The notes: generated by a model not told the origin, from the letters alone. A stretch of DNA of 11,898 bases from an uncultured Bacillus sp. (GCA_934215995.1 CAKQBC010000042.1:1-11898), one strand, 5' to 3'. Positions 1 to 7,588 are shown, counted from the stretch's first letter. Numbers and translations: made by a program.

Positions 1-36
1 CCTGCGGAAGGCCGAGCGCCTCGCGCGCGGCCTGCT
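1..36. other. Extreme-GC end segment, possible chimeric or recombined junction in pilC
   Basis: Of the first 35 bases only 6 are A or T (about 83% GC), while the adjoining pilC sequence has ordinary, much lower GC. In the pilC frame the segment reads QAAREALGLPQ, with 10 of 11 codons ending in G or C. PilC proteins normally continue here with a hydrophobic, proline-containing stretch leading to the second GE motif. This may be an assembly or contig-end artefact, or a true insertion boundary; the window is too short on this side to decide. Confidence 0.4.
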
Positions 37-1003
37 TTTCCATCGGCACCGTGATTGACTGGCCCCTTTCCAGGGAATCACGGGATTGACGGACGACCTT
101 AGCAATCACTTCATTTTCTACCACTTCTTCTACAATGGCCATTGCCTGAAGAATCGGTACAGAGCTTGTGAAAAGCGAACTGAGCGTCCTAGTCATCTTT
201 GCGAGAGTTGCTTTCTGCGAGATTTTCCCGAACAGTGGCATTCGCAAAATAAAATAATCATAATAATAGCGGCTCTTCTTATTGCCTTTAATCGCGGCAA
301 TCGCGAAATAGATGGCAAGAAAAATTAAAACAACGAAATACCAGGAACGCTGCATAAACTCGCTCGCAGACATGACAAACTTTGTGATTGCCGGCAGGTC
401 AGACCCGAAATCGGCAAACATATCGACAAATGTCGGAACCACGGATACGAGTAAGAAGATAACGACAGCAATCGCCAGGATGCCGACAACTACCGGATAA
501 GCCATTGCCGACTTTATTTTCGAACGTGTGGCATGCTGCTTTTCATAATGGATTGCAAGCCTGTCCAGCGCTTCATCCATGTTTCCTCCCGCTTCCCCGG
601 CCCTTACCATGTTGATGAACATCGGTGAGAAAATCTTCTTATGCTTGGCCGCGGCCATTGAAAGCGGATTTCCCTCACGCAGCTTCTCTTCCACATCTTC
701 CAATGCTTTTCGCAGCGCTTTGCTTTCTGTTTGCCTCGAGAGGATATGGGTTGTATCGACCATTGATACCCCGGCCTTCAGCAAAGTGGAAAATTGGCGT
801 AAATAAATGACGAAATCCTGGAGTTTAACCGGGTTTCCAATCGTAATATCTTTGGTGAGCATTGATTGCTTCACTTCTTCAATCGTTTGCACCTTGATCC
901 CTTCACCGGTCAGCTTCACAACGGCATCCCTTCTGGAATCAGCAATGATATAGCCCGACTTTGACCCTTTGATTGTCCTTCCTTTATATGAGAATTTAGC
1001 CAT
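1..1003 (-). CDS. pilC: Type IV pilus inner-membrane platform protein PilC (GspF family), C-terminus cut by window edge
   Basis: Polytopic platform protein that couples the cytoplasmic PilB/PilT ATPases to pilin insertion and removal. The ATG at 1003-1001 directly abuts the pilT stop (TAGATG), with an AAGGTGGAG ribosome binding site inside the end of pilT, so the two are translationally coupled. I read 334 residues; the family is usually about 400. Visible features are a short N-terminal region starting MAKFSYKGRTIKG; the first GspF domain at about 63-190 with the family signature MVRAGEAGG at 132-140; a first TM helix at about 168-190 followed by a short loop; and a second TM at about 221-239. 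The second GspF domain starts near 258 (LFGKISQKATLAKMTRTLSSL) and should carry a second GE motif beyond the edge. The last ~11 residues (from about residue 324) fall in DNA of very high GC and do not resemble the usual FP-rich continuation; see findings. Confidence 0.95.
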   Translation of the reverse strand, partial: MAKFSYKGRTIKGSKSGYIIADSRRDAVVKLTGEGIKVQTIEEVKQSMLTKDITIGNPVKLQDFVIYLRQFSTLLKAGVSMVDTTHILSRQTESKALRKALEDVEEKLREGNPLSMAAAKHKKIFSPMFINMVRAGEAGGNMDEALDRLAIHYEKQHATRSKIKSAMAYPVVVGILAIAVVIFLLVSVVPTFVDMFADFGSDLPAITKFVMSASEFMQRSWYFVVLIFLAIYFAIAAIKGNKKSRYYYDYFILRMPLFGKISQKATLAKMTRTLSSLFTSSVPILQAMAIVEEVVENEVIAKVVRQSRDSLERGQSITVPMEKQAAREALGLPQ

Positions 1004-2044
1004 CTACTCCACCTTTTCCCCTAAAAAAGCTACTGCGGATTCATTTGTGATCACTCCCGCTGCAATGAGGTCCTTCATGCTGCTTTCAAGTGTATGCATT
1101 CCTTGTGCCTTCGAGGTCTGCATGACATTGACGATCTGATGGATTTTTTCATTCCTAATCAGGTTTGCCACTGCCGCATTATTCACAAGGATTTCGGTCG
1201 CCGCTCTCCTCCCGCTTTTATCCGCTTTCGGAAACAGGCGCTGGGATACAATCGAAACAAGGACAGATGCCAATTGAATGCGGATCTGCGGCTGCTGGGC
1301 TGGCGGGAATACGTCGATGATCCGGTCGATGGTTGAAGGAGCGCTTGATGTATGGAGTGTCCCAAGCACCAAATGTCCTGTTTCCGCCGCCGTAATCGCG
1401 GTATGGATCGTTTCAAGATCCCTTAACTCCCCTACGAGGATGACATCGGGATCCTGCCGCAACGCAGCACGGAGACCATTCGCGAAATTATTCGTATCGA
1501 AGCCCACTTCCCTTTGGTCGATGATGCATGTATTATGCTTATGCAAATATTCAATTGGATCCTCGAGTGTGATGATATGCTTTCTCATGACTGTGTTCAT
1601 ATATTGGATCACTGATGCAAGCGTCGTCGATTTTCCGCTCCCTGTCGGCCCGGTTACGAGGACAAGACCCTGCGGTTTTTCAGCGATCTTTCTTAATATC
1701 GGTGGCAATTCCAATTCATCAATAGTCGGAATCCTAGTTGGCACAATTCGTACGGCAAGGGCCACACAAGATCTCTGAAAATAAGCATTCACCCTGAATC
1801 TCGAAATGCCCGGGATGCCATAGGAAAAATCAAGCTCGCCCTTTTCCATGAACTGCTGCCACATGTTATCAGGGATGATTGATTTAGCCATTCCTTCTGT
1901 CTCTGCCGGCAATAGCGGCTCCTTCCCGTACTTCTTCAGGTCCCCGTTCAGGCGCATGACCGGGGGCACTCCAACCGTCATATGAATATCCGATGCCTTT
2001 AGTTCAAAAGCAGCCTTAAGCAATATGTCTATCTTTTTTTTCAT
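1004..2044 (-). CDS. pilT: Type IV pilus retraction ATPase PilT
   Basis: Hexameric secretion-superfamily ATPase that depolymerises the pilus and powers retraction; it acts at the cytoplasmic face against PilC. The 346 residues match normal PilT length. Motifs seen: Walker A GPTGSGKST at 132-140, Asp box ITLEDPIEY at 158-166, Walker B QDPDVILVGELRD at 197-209, His box GHLVLGTLHT at 223-232, and a C-terminal NLIRNEKIHQI (294-304) corresponding to the PilT-specific AIRNLIRE motif. It lacks the MshEN region and tetracysteine motif of PilB, which supports the PilT call. The ATG at 2044 has an AGGGGTG site overlapping the pilB stop, 10 bp downstream of pilB. Its presence implies a retractile pilus rather than a ComG-type pseudopilus, which normally has no PilT. 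Confidence 0.97.
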   Translation of the reverse strand: MKKKIDILLKAAFELKASDIHMTVGVPPVMRLNGDLKKYGKEPLLPAETEGMAKSIIPDNMWQQFMEKGELDFSYGIPGISRFRVNAYFQRSCVALAVRIVPTRIPTIDELELPPILRKIAEKPQGLVLVTGPTGSGKSTTLASVIQYMNTVMRKHIITLEDPIEYLHKHNTCIIDQREVGFDTNNFANGLRAALRQDPDVILVGELRDLETIHTAITAAETGHLVLGTLHTSSAPSTIDRIIDVFPPAQQPQIRIQLASVLVSIVSQRLFPKADKSGRRAATEILVNNAAVANLIRNEKIHQIVNVMQTSKAQGMHTLESSMKDLIAAGVITNESAVAFLGEKVE

Positions 2045-2054
2045 GGGAGCACCC

Positions 2055-3719
2055 CTATTCCAAAATGGCCACTCGTAAAATTTCCTCAGTCGTCGTCAAT
2101 CCTTGTTTCACCTTAAGCAAACCATCGTCAATCAAAAAGATCGTTTTATTCTTTATCGCCAATTCCCTCAATTTCGTAAAAGAGTCCCCGTTCATGATGA
2201 CCCTTTTCATCTCGTCATTTATTACAAGGATTTCATGAATGGCGATCCGGCCTTTATATCCGGTCATATTGCATGAGGAGCAGCCTCTTCCCCGGTTGAC
2301 CCGGTCAATTTTCATGCCCCGCCTTGCAAATATATCTATCTCTCTTTTAGAAGGCTCCTGTTTCTCAGCACAGTCTCGGCAAACCCTTCTTACCAGACGC
2401 TGCGACACCACCCCGCTTAAGGAGGAAGCAATCAGGAAAGGCTCGACCCCCATATCGACCAGCCTTGTAATCGTGCTGAGCGAGTCATTCGTATGGATGG
2501 TGCTGAGCACCAAATGGCCTGTCAGTGATGCCCGGATGGCGATTTCGACCGTCTCCTTATCCCGGATTTCCCCTACCATGATGATGTTCGGATCCTGCCG
2601 AAGGATGGATCTGAGCCCGGCAGCGAAAGTCATGCCGACGTTCGTATTTACCTGGACCTGATTGATTCCTTCGAGCTGGTACTCAACCGGATCTTCTACC
2701 GTGATGATGTTCACTTCTTCACTGTTCAGCTTGTTTAAAGCAGCATAAAGGGTCGAAGATTTACCCGATCCGGTCGGCCCGGAAATGAGCACTATGCCGG
2801 TCGGCTGTTCGATCATCTGATTGAATCGGCCAAAATTTATTTTATTGAAGCCAAGTTTATTCAAATCATTCAGGGAACTTCCAAGATCCAAAATCCGCAG
2901 AACAAGTTTTTCCCCATAAACAGTAGGCAATGAAGACACTCGCAAGTCGACCGGATGAAAGTCGAGAACCATCTTGATCCGACCATCCTGAGGAATCCTG
3001 TATTCCGTAATATCCAAATTGGCCAGAATTTTGATCCTGGCTATCAGGACGCTTTGCATCTGTTTCGGCAATACCCGCTCGGTGCGAAGCACCCCATCGA
3101 CCCGATAGCGGATAATCACTTTCGTTTCCTGGGGATCGACATGGATGTCACTCGCTTTTTGGGTGACGGCATTTGACAATAGCTGATTGACGAGCCTTAC
3201 GACCGGAGAATCGCTATCGGTTATCTTTTCGGCCGGAACAAACTCCTCTTCACGCTTGTTTTCATCCATCAGCTCATCAAGGCCTTCGTCCTGGTCGTAA
3301 TACTTCGTGATCGACCTTACAATGTCATCCCTTGTTGCGATTGCCGTCTCTATCTGGAAGCCCGTCGACAAACGAAGGTCATCAATCGCATAGAAATCCA
3401 TCGGATCGGCCATGGCGACAAACAGGCGGTCTCCGTCCTTCTTCAGCGGGACAAGCATGTTCCTTTTGGCTATCTCCCTCGGGACAATGTTGAAAAGCTT
3501 TATGTCGAACGGGTAGCGGTACAGGCTGACATGGGGAATACCGAGCTGGAACTCCAGCACCTCGATTAGCTGCTGTTCGGTTATAAATCCTTTTTGCAGA
3601 AGCATATCGCCCAGTTTCTGTTTTGGGCTTTTCTCCTGCAATGCGGTCTCCAGCTGCTCCACCGTGATCAATCCGGTCTCTACCAATAGGTCTCCCAATC
3701 TTTTTCGGGTTTGCACCAT
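2055..3719 (-). CDS. pilB: Type IV pilus extension ATPase PilB with N-terminal MshEN domain
   Basis: GspE/PilB-type ATPase that drives pilin polymerisation. At 554 residues it is typical in length. Residues 7-66 form two tandem MshEN motifs, RLGDLLVETGLIT... and KLGDMLLQKGFIT..., ending QLGIPHVSL; in MshE this fold binds cyclic di-GMP. The ATPase core has GPTGSGKSS at 314-322, VEDPVEY at 341-347, RQDPNIIMVGEIRD at 374-387 and GHLVLSTIHTND at 401-412. A zinc-binding tetracysteine is seen as C447-x2-C450 and C480-x2-C483, as in GspE/PilB and unlike PilT. The C-terminal DGLLKVKQGLTTTEEILRV is the usual family ending. The ATG at 3719 follows AAAAGGCGTG and lies 53 bp after the VanW/G5 gene, the widest gap in the operon. 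Confidence 0.97.
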   Translation of the reverse strand: MVQTRKRLGDLLVETGLITVEQLETALQEKSPKQKLGDMLLQKGFITEQQLIEVLEFQLGIPHVSLYRYPFDIKLFNIVPREIAKRNMLVPLKKDGDRLFVAMADPMDFYAIDDLRLSTGFQIETAIATRDDIVRSITKYYDQDEGLDELMDENKREEEFVPAEKITDSDSPVVRLVNQLLSNAVTQKASDIHVDPQETKVIIRYRVDGVLRTERVLPKQMQSVLIARIKILANLDITEYRIPQDGRIKMVLDFHPVDLRVSSLPTVYGEKLVLRILDLGSSLNDLNKLGFNKINFGRFNQMIEQPTGIVLISGPTGSGKSSTLYAALNKLNSEEVNIITVEDPVEYQLEGINQVQVNTNVGMTFAAGLRSILRQDPNIIMVGEIRDKETVEIAIRASLTGHLVLSTIHTNDSLSTITRLVDMGVEPFLIASSLSGVVSQRLVRRVCRDCAEKQEPSKREIDIFARRGMKIDRVNRGRGCSSCNMTGYKGRIAIHEILVINDEMKRVIMNGDSFTKLRELAIKNKTIFLIDDGLLKVKQGLTTTEEILRVAILE

Positions 3720-3772
3720 TCTATTTCACGCCTTTTTACTAGATTTCGGACAGAGCAGCAGGAATCTGCCGG

Positions 3773-5140
3773 TTACTTGCTTTCTTCTTCGCTAAGAGGA
3801 GGTTCTGCTGAATTCTGTTCTTTACGGGCAGGAGTTTCCCCCTCACCTTTTTCTGCGCCTGTACCATCTTCATCCGGTTCCTCTTTTTCATCTTCCGCTT
3901 CCGATCCCGGATCTTGTTCCATGCCTTCTTCTGTTTCTTCCTCTTCAGGCAGTTCTTGCTCTGTCCCGCTTTCCGGCTCGTTTACCGGCGGAACGACCAG
4001 CCCTTGATATACAATACGGTGAATCGGTGCATAGAAATCATCTGCAATCAGTTCTTTCCCGATCAAATAGCCCAGCTCATCGTATATAACCTGATAAAGC
4101 TTAACCATTTGCCCGTTTTTGCCTTCCTTATGAAGAGATGTGCTTCCGCTTGGAATACTGCTGTCGAACTGAACGACTGTCTTCGGCTCAAAAACCCGCT
4201 CATCTTCAGCCGTTATTACATAGCGGTACAAAAATGGACTTCCCCTCAAAACGACTGATAAACGGTTGGCTTCGTAGGCTAATTCAAATGTATATGGTGT
4301 ATCATTTTCATTGGACAAAACCAGGTCCATGTTTTCTTCATGGGAGACTTTCGCTTCATACCCCAGCTTGCTGTAAGCTGGCAATTCCTTGCTTATATGC
4401 CTCTCCAAAACCGAGAAGTTGGTCGGCAAAGCCGCCCCGAACAAGGCAGTTGCGACCATGCTGAGCGTCTCTTCCGAATAACTGTTATTCCCTTCCTCCT
4501 CCAAATAGGCAAGCAGCGAGAAGATACTCTTCCCTTCAAGTTCAATCGTCGGGTAGGAAGAAACAAACTCAGAAAGCTCGACATGGGGCTTTTCCAAGTT
4601 TACAGCTGAAGTGGAGATCACTTCATTCGTTTCATAACCAGCGACGAACTGGTCAAGGTCGTAGCTGTATTCCGAGATTTCCAGATTAGCGGCAGCAGCC
4701 GTCAATTCGGCATTCAGGCGATCATAATCTATTGAAACAGAGCTTAAACCAGGAGAAACCTTTGATAGTTCCTCCTGCAGGGCTTCCCGGGAAACCTGGA
4801 CAACGACGCTATTGTCCTGTCCATTTTTAATTGCGTTTACGGTTTCCAACGGTTCAAAGCTGTAGAAAACCGTTTCTACTTCAGCTTCTTTTTCTTTATA
4901 GGAGATTGTTAGTTTCGTATTCTTCCTCCATTGTTTGACCGCATCCTCCAAAACCCTGGCAGACTCTGTTTTTGTCTTGTTTGATATGTCCTGGGAGGCA
5001 ATCATAGTCCCCTCCGGAAATAGTGGATTATTGCCGAAAAAAGAATCAATCACATTTGTACTGAAAAAAGTGAAACTGAAAATATACGCAGTTGAAATAA
5101 CCAGAATGATGAATAGTCTAACAAAATGATTATTTTTCAA
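3773..5140 (-). CDS. Membrane-anchored VanW-domain and G5-domain wall-side protein with acidic C-terminal tail
   Basis: The 455-residue protein starts with TTG at 5140 (site AAAGGGG about 8 nt upstream; the next in-frame ATG is 45 codons in and would remove the membrane anchor). Residues 7-28 form one hydrophobic helix after few charges, predicted N-in, so the bulk lies outside the membrane. Residues about 50-220 are an uncharacterised region of the kind found N-terminal to VanW. Residues about 222-310 match VanW (YSEETLSMVATALFGAAL, then LERHISKELPAY, YEAKVSHEENMDLVLSN). Residues about 312-382 match G5 (GKNGQMVKLYQVIYDELGYL, FYAPIHRIVYQGL), a fold linked to peptidoglycan or aminosugar binding. 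Residues 386-455 are Glu/Pro/Gly-rich low complexity with no LPXTG sorting signal. VanW's biochemical role is unknown. Its place between the PRC gene and pilB suggests a job in pilus passage through, or anchoring to, the wall; that is inference. Confidence 0.87.
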   Translation of the reverse strand: MKNNHFVRLFIILVISTAYIFSFTFFSTNVIDSFFGNNPLFPEGTMIASQDISNKTKTESARVLEDAVKQWRKNTKLTISYKEKEAEVETVFYSFEPLETVNAIKNGQDNSVVVQVSREALQEELSKVSPGLSSVSIDYDRLNAELTAAAANLEISEYSYDLDQFVAGYETNEVISTSAVNLEKPHVELSEFVSSYPTIELEGKSIFSLLAYLEEEGNNSYSEETLSMVATALFGAALPTNFSVLERHISKELPAYSKLGYEAKVSHEENMDLVLSNENDTPYTFELAYEANRLSVVLRGSPFLYRYVITAEDERVFEPKTVVQFDSSIPSGSTSLHKEGKNGQMVKLYQVIYDELGYLIGKELIADDFYAPIHRIVYQGLVVPPVNEPESGTEQELPEEEETEEGMEQDPGSEAEDEKEEPDEDGTGAEKGEGETPARKEQNSAEPPLSEEESK

Positions 5141-5161
5141 ACTTGAACGCCCCTTTAATGG

Positions 5162-5947
5162 TTACGCTTCGACATTCATAGATAATTCAACCAATAAGCC
5201 TGGATCACCTTTTTGAGCATCTTTCACGTCTTCTCTCGACAGGACTGTACCTTCCCGGAATAAAATTTTCCCGTTCGGATCCTGTATATTTCTTGTTACC
5301 CGCTTTCCTTCAAGCAATTGAAGCTGCTTTAGCCTGAACACTTCATCAAAATCGCCAATTTTGGAATCTGCGGTTGCATATCCCTGCTCTTCGTTAGTCG
5401 CCGTCTCCTCCGCTTCTGCAGCAAGACCCGGTTCTTCCTCCATCAATTGCTCGCTTGCGGAAAGAAAATGCTTACTTGCGTCATCCTCGACAATAATGAT
5501 ATCCCGCCCATATGTAAGGACCGTTTCCGTCGGAAGGACCACTTCCCCGCCGGCCGCCTTAAGGTTGGCTCCAATTATCTGGCCGGTTTCCTCATCAAAG
5601 AAATACTCAGTGAGTTCCCCGAGCAGCTGGCCTTTTCGCGTCATGACCTTCGTATTGATGATTTTCACTTTTTTGTTCAAGAGCTGGTTGGCAATCGGTA
5701 TTTCATTCAGGTCGATAACCGCATTCGCATTATCGACTGTCACAGCGTATTCCCCTATCCCGATTATTTTCTTGAAAGGGATGGCTTTGACACTGACCTG
5801 CCAATCCTCATGGTCGATCGTCAAGAAATCGACTGTGCCTTTTTCCGGATTGATTACCAAGCTTTTTACTTTCCCTACTTCTGTACCTTCTGAAATGCTA
5901 ATAATCGGCAAACCAATAATCTGCATGCTGTTTTTCATGAACTTCAT
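5162..5947 (-). CDS. Two-domain PRC-barrel protein of the pilus operon
   Basis: Soluble protein of 261 residues with no signal peptide or TM segment, predicted cytoplasmic. The N-terminal ~80 residues form one PRC-barrel (SMQIIGLPIISISEGTEVGK, VDFLTIDHEDW, IPFKKIIGIGEYAVTV). Residues ~88-158 form a second (LLNKKVKIINTKVMTRKGQL, ETGQIIGANLK, PTETVLTYGRDIIIV). An acidic linker (~160-195) leads to a short beta-rich C-terminal module containing GKRVTRNIQDPNGKILFREG. PRC-barrels are small RNA- or protein-interaction domains, as in RimM and the photosynthetic reaction-centre H subunit. Start choice: AAAGGTG lies just upstream of ATG 5947; an in-frame GTG at 5953 and ATG at 5938 are alternatives. 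It is 21 bp from the VanW/G5 gene and under 30 bp after the acidic TM gene, so co-transcription is very likely. Its role in piliation is unknown. Confidence 0.85.
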   Translation of the reverse strand: MKFMKNSMQIIGLPIISISEGTEVGKVKSLVINPEKGTVDFLTIDHEDWQVSVKAIPFKKIIGIGEYAVTVDNANAVIDLNEIPIANQLLNKKVKIINTKVMTRKGQLLGELTEYFFDEETGQIIGANLKAAGGEVVLPTETVLTYGRDIIIVEDDASKHFLSASEQLMEEEPGLAAEAEETATNEEQGYATADSKIGDFDEVFRLKQLQLLEGKRVTRNIQDPNGKILFREGTVLSREDVKDAQKGDPGLLVELSMNVEA

Positions 5948-5976
5948 CCACACCTTTACTTTTGGCTTTTATATTT

Positions 5977-7566
5977 TCACCATCTCTGGTTAGTAATCAA
6001 AAATTGTTCGTATAAAAATCGTATCTGCTCCTGCAAAAGAGGATAATGCTCATATTTCACATTCAGTGAAACCGCCAGCCTGTGGAATTTCTCCAGTTGC
6101 TTTGTGTTTTGGTACAGTTTTAATAATTCAGTGGCTACCAGGAAGTAAACGCTGTCCGGCAAACTTTCGGACATATGCGTCTTAATGAAAACCTCCAATT
6201 CATCAGGTTCCATAACTGCTTCATAGTGCTCAATCTGTTGGAGAAATGTATCCGTAAACTGTCTTTCGGCAGGCAGTTCGTTTTCATCTTCATTCACAAT
6301 ACCTTCAACAGGTTCACTGTCATCCGCAAACTCCTCATCTCGAGACTCCAGCTCGTCCCATTCCGGAATTTGCAGTACTTCATCTGCTTCTGTGTCATCC
6401 ATAGCGACTTCAGGCTGGTGTTCTTCCGGTTCTTGAGGAAGCTCCTCCTGGGTGTTGTCTTCCAGAACAGGAACATCCTGTTCCGGTTCTTCAAGCAAGG
6501 TTTCAACCTGGGCTCCTGTCTCTTCTTCCTTCACTGTTTCCAAGCCATCCTCAGCAGTATCTTCTAGGCGATCCTCCTGGTATTCAGAATTGCCAGGATC
6601 ATGATCGTCCACTTTGCCCATAATTTCATCTTCGTTCAGCAGATCTTCAAGCGGAGAGATATACCCCTCATCTTGCCCGCCTTCTGAAGCGTTTCTTTCT
6701 TTCTCCCAATCTATGAAATCATCCTCAAGGCTCCCGGAACTTGCAAGTTCCCCATCATCCTCATTTGTGTCGATTTCATCTTCTACAAGCAAATCTTCCA
6801 GAGGAGAGATGTAATCCTCATCCCGCCCATCTTCAGAAACTGGTTCTTCCCTATCAGTATCCGGGATTCTGTCCTCAAGATTTTCGTCCTGTCCTTCCAT
6901 TCCTTCATTCTGATCCCCATCCACTTTGCCATTTGCCTCGTTTTCATCGAGCAAATCCTGGAGCGGGGGGATGTAATCCTCATCCTGCTCGTATTCGGAA
7001 TATAGAACCGTACCATCAGAAGCAGGCTCTTCCTCTTTCATTTCTGGTTCGGCAAGATCAACCTCTTCCTCTATGCTTTGCAAATCCTCACGACTCGGTG
7101 TTTTTACCTGTTCTTCACTTTCCTCATGCAAAGCCGCGATATATCCTTCATCAGGCTCTGCACTTACGCGCGGAAGAACGGAAACCGGATCCGTTACAGC
7201 ATTAGCATTATATGACTCTAGCACTTCCTCTTCGTCTGCTTTAGACTCCTGTTTCTTTCTGCTCCCGAAAAGGATATCTGCTCCTCGAGAGGAAGAGACT
7301 TCATCCATATCGGCAGATGTCGACAGCAGCAGGAATCCTTCCATCCGGCTTGCTCCCACATAGGAGATTATCAGGACGAGGATCGCCATCAGGCCAAAAA
7401 GCTGCCAAAGTGGGATATAATCCATAGCCGCAAAAGATGCAGCCGAAATAGCAAAAGCCAAAACCGTCAAAATTGCTTTTCCCTTCATGGTCAGCGAGAG
7501 CGGCAAAAAGTACAGCACGGGAAACAAAATAACGGCAGCCACTAAAGACATTAGTAGAAACAACAA
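5977..7566 (-). CDS. Three-TM protein with long acidic, repeat-bearing cytoplasmic tail; first gene of the pilus operon
   Basis: Not a family I recognise by name. I place the start at TTG 7566, preceded by GAGGTG and a 6-nt spacer, giving 529 residues; a longer reading to 7869 would run antisense through the divergent pilin gene. Three hydrophobic helices lie at about 2-25, 31-48 and 52-70. Positive charges (TMKGK after helix 1, SRKK at 102-105) suggest N-out and C-in, so the tail would be cytoplasmic. Residues ~110-430 are very rich in Glu/Asp, probably disordered, and carry three copies of a motif with consensus SExxxDExYIxPLxDLLxE (190-208, 244-262, 294-312) plus a weak fourth copy (DEGYIAAL, 139-146). 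Residues ~434-526 are a predicted all-helical domain. The layout (membrane anchor, acidic linker, helical end) recalls FimV-like pilus scaffold proteins, but I see no sequence match. It heads the operon with its own promoter. Confidence 0.8.
   Translation of the reverse strand: MLFLLMSLVAAVILFPVLYFLPLSLTMKGKAILTVLAFAISAASFAAMDYIPLWQLFGLMAILVLIISYVGASRMEGFLLLSTSADMDEVSSSRGADILFGSRKKQESKADEEEVLESYNANAVTDPVSVLPRVSAEPDEGYIAALHEESEEQVKTPSREDLQSIEEEVDLAEPEMKEEEPASDGTVLYSEYEQDEDYIPPLQDLLDENEANGKVDGDQNEGMEGQDENLEDRIPDTDREEPVSEDGRDEDYISPLEDLLVEDEIDTNEDDGELASSGSLEDDFIDWEKERNASEGGQDEGYISPLEDLLNEDEIMGKVDDHDPGNSEYQEDRLEDTAEDGLETVKEEETGAQVETLLEEPEQDVPVLEDNTQEELPQEPEEHQPEVAMDDTEADEVLQIPEWDELESRDEEFADDSEPVEGIVNEDENELPAERQFTDTFLQQIEHYEAVMEPDELEVFIKTHMSESLPDSVYFLVATELLKLYQNTKQLEKFHRLAVSLNVKYEHYPLLQEQIRFLYEQFLITNQRW
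6625..6999 (-). repeat. Three in-gene copies of an acidic SExxxDExYIxPLxDLLxE motif
   Basis: Copies lie at 6937-6999 (DEDYIPPLQDLL), 6775-6837 (DEDYISPLEDLL) and 6625-6687 (DEGYISPLEDLL), about 50-54 residues apart. Copies 1 and 3 are also followed by a GKVD(G/D) sequence. A degenerate fourth copy is at 7129-7152. The DNA copies are related but not identical, and the motif core is better conserved than the intervening acidic sequence, as expected for a retained binding peptide rather than recent slippage. Confidence 0.8.
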
Positions 7567-7572
7567 AATACA

Positions 7573-7578
7573 CACCTC
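7573..7578 (-). promoter_or_regulatory. Ribosome binding site that fixes the TTG start at 7566
   Basis: GAGGTG on the minus strand, 6 nt from TTG 7566. It is the only good Shine-Dalgarno sequence upstream of the TM segment and sits between the predicted promoter and the start, so it decides against the longer frame reaching 7869. Confidence 0.7.
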
Positions 7579-7588
7579 ATCTCTGTCA

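Noticed and set aside
1278..1778. 166-codon plus-strand open frame opposite pilT
   Set aside because: Antisense shadow of the conserved PilT ATPase core, with no domain or ribosome site.
3720..3772. Possible internal terminator or promoter in the 53-bp gap before pilB
   Set aside because: Only a weak GCAG/CTGC mini-hairpin and no U-tract or convincing -35/-10 pair, so read-through of the operon is assumed.
5361..5993. 210-codon plus-strand open frame opposite the PRC-barrel gene
   Set aside because: Antisense shadow: Ser/Phe-rich, no ribosome site, and the opposite strand encodes recognisable PRC-barrel domains.
6625..6999. Repeated DNA segments as a possible CRISPR or mobile-element array
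   Set aside because: The copies are in frame, imperfect and explained by a repeated peptide motif in one protein; spacers are acidic coding sequence.
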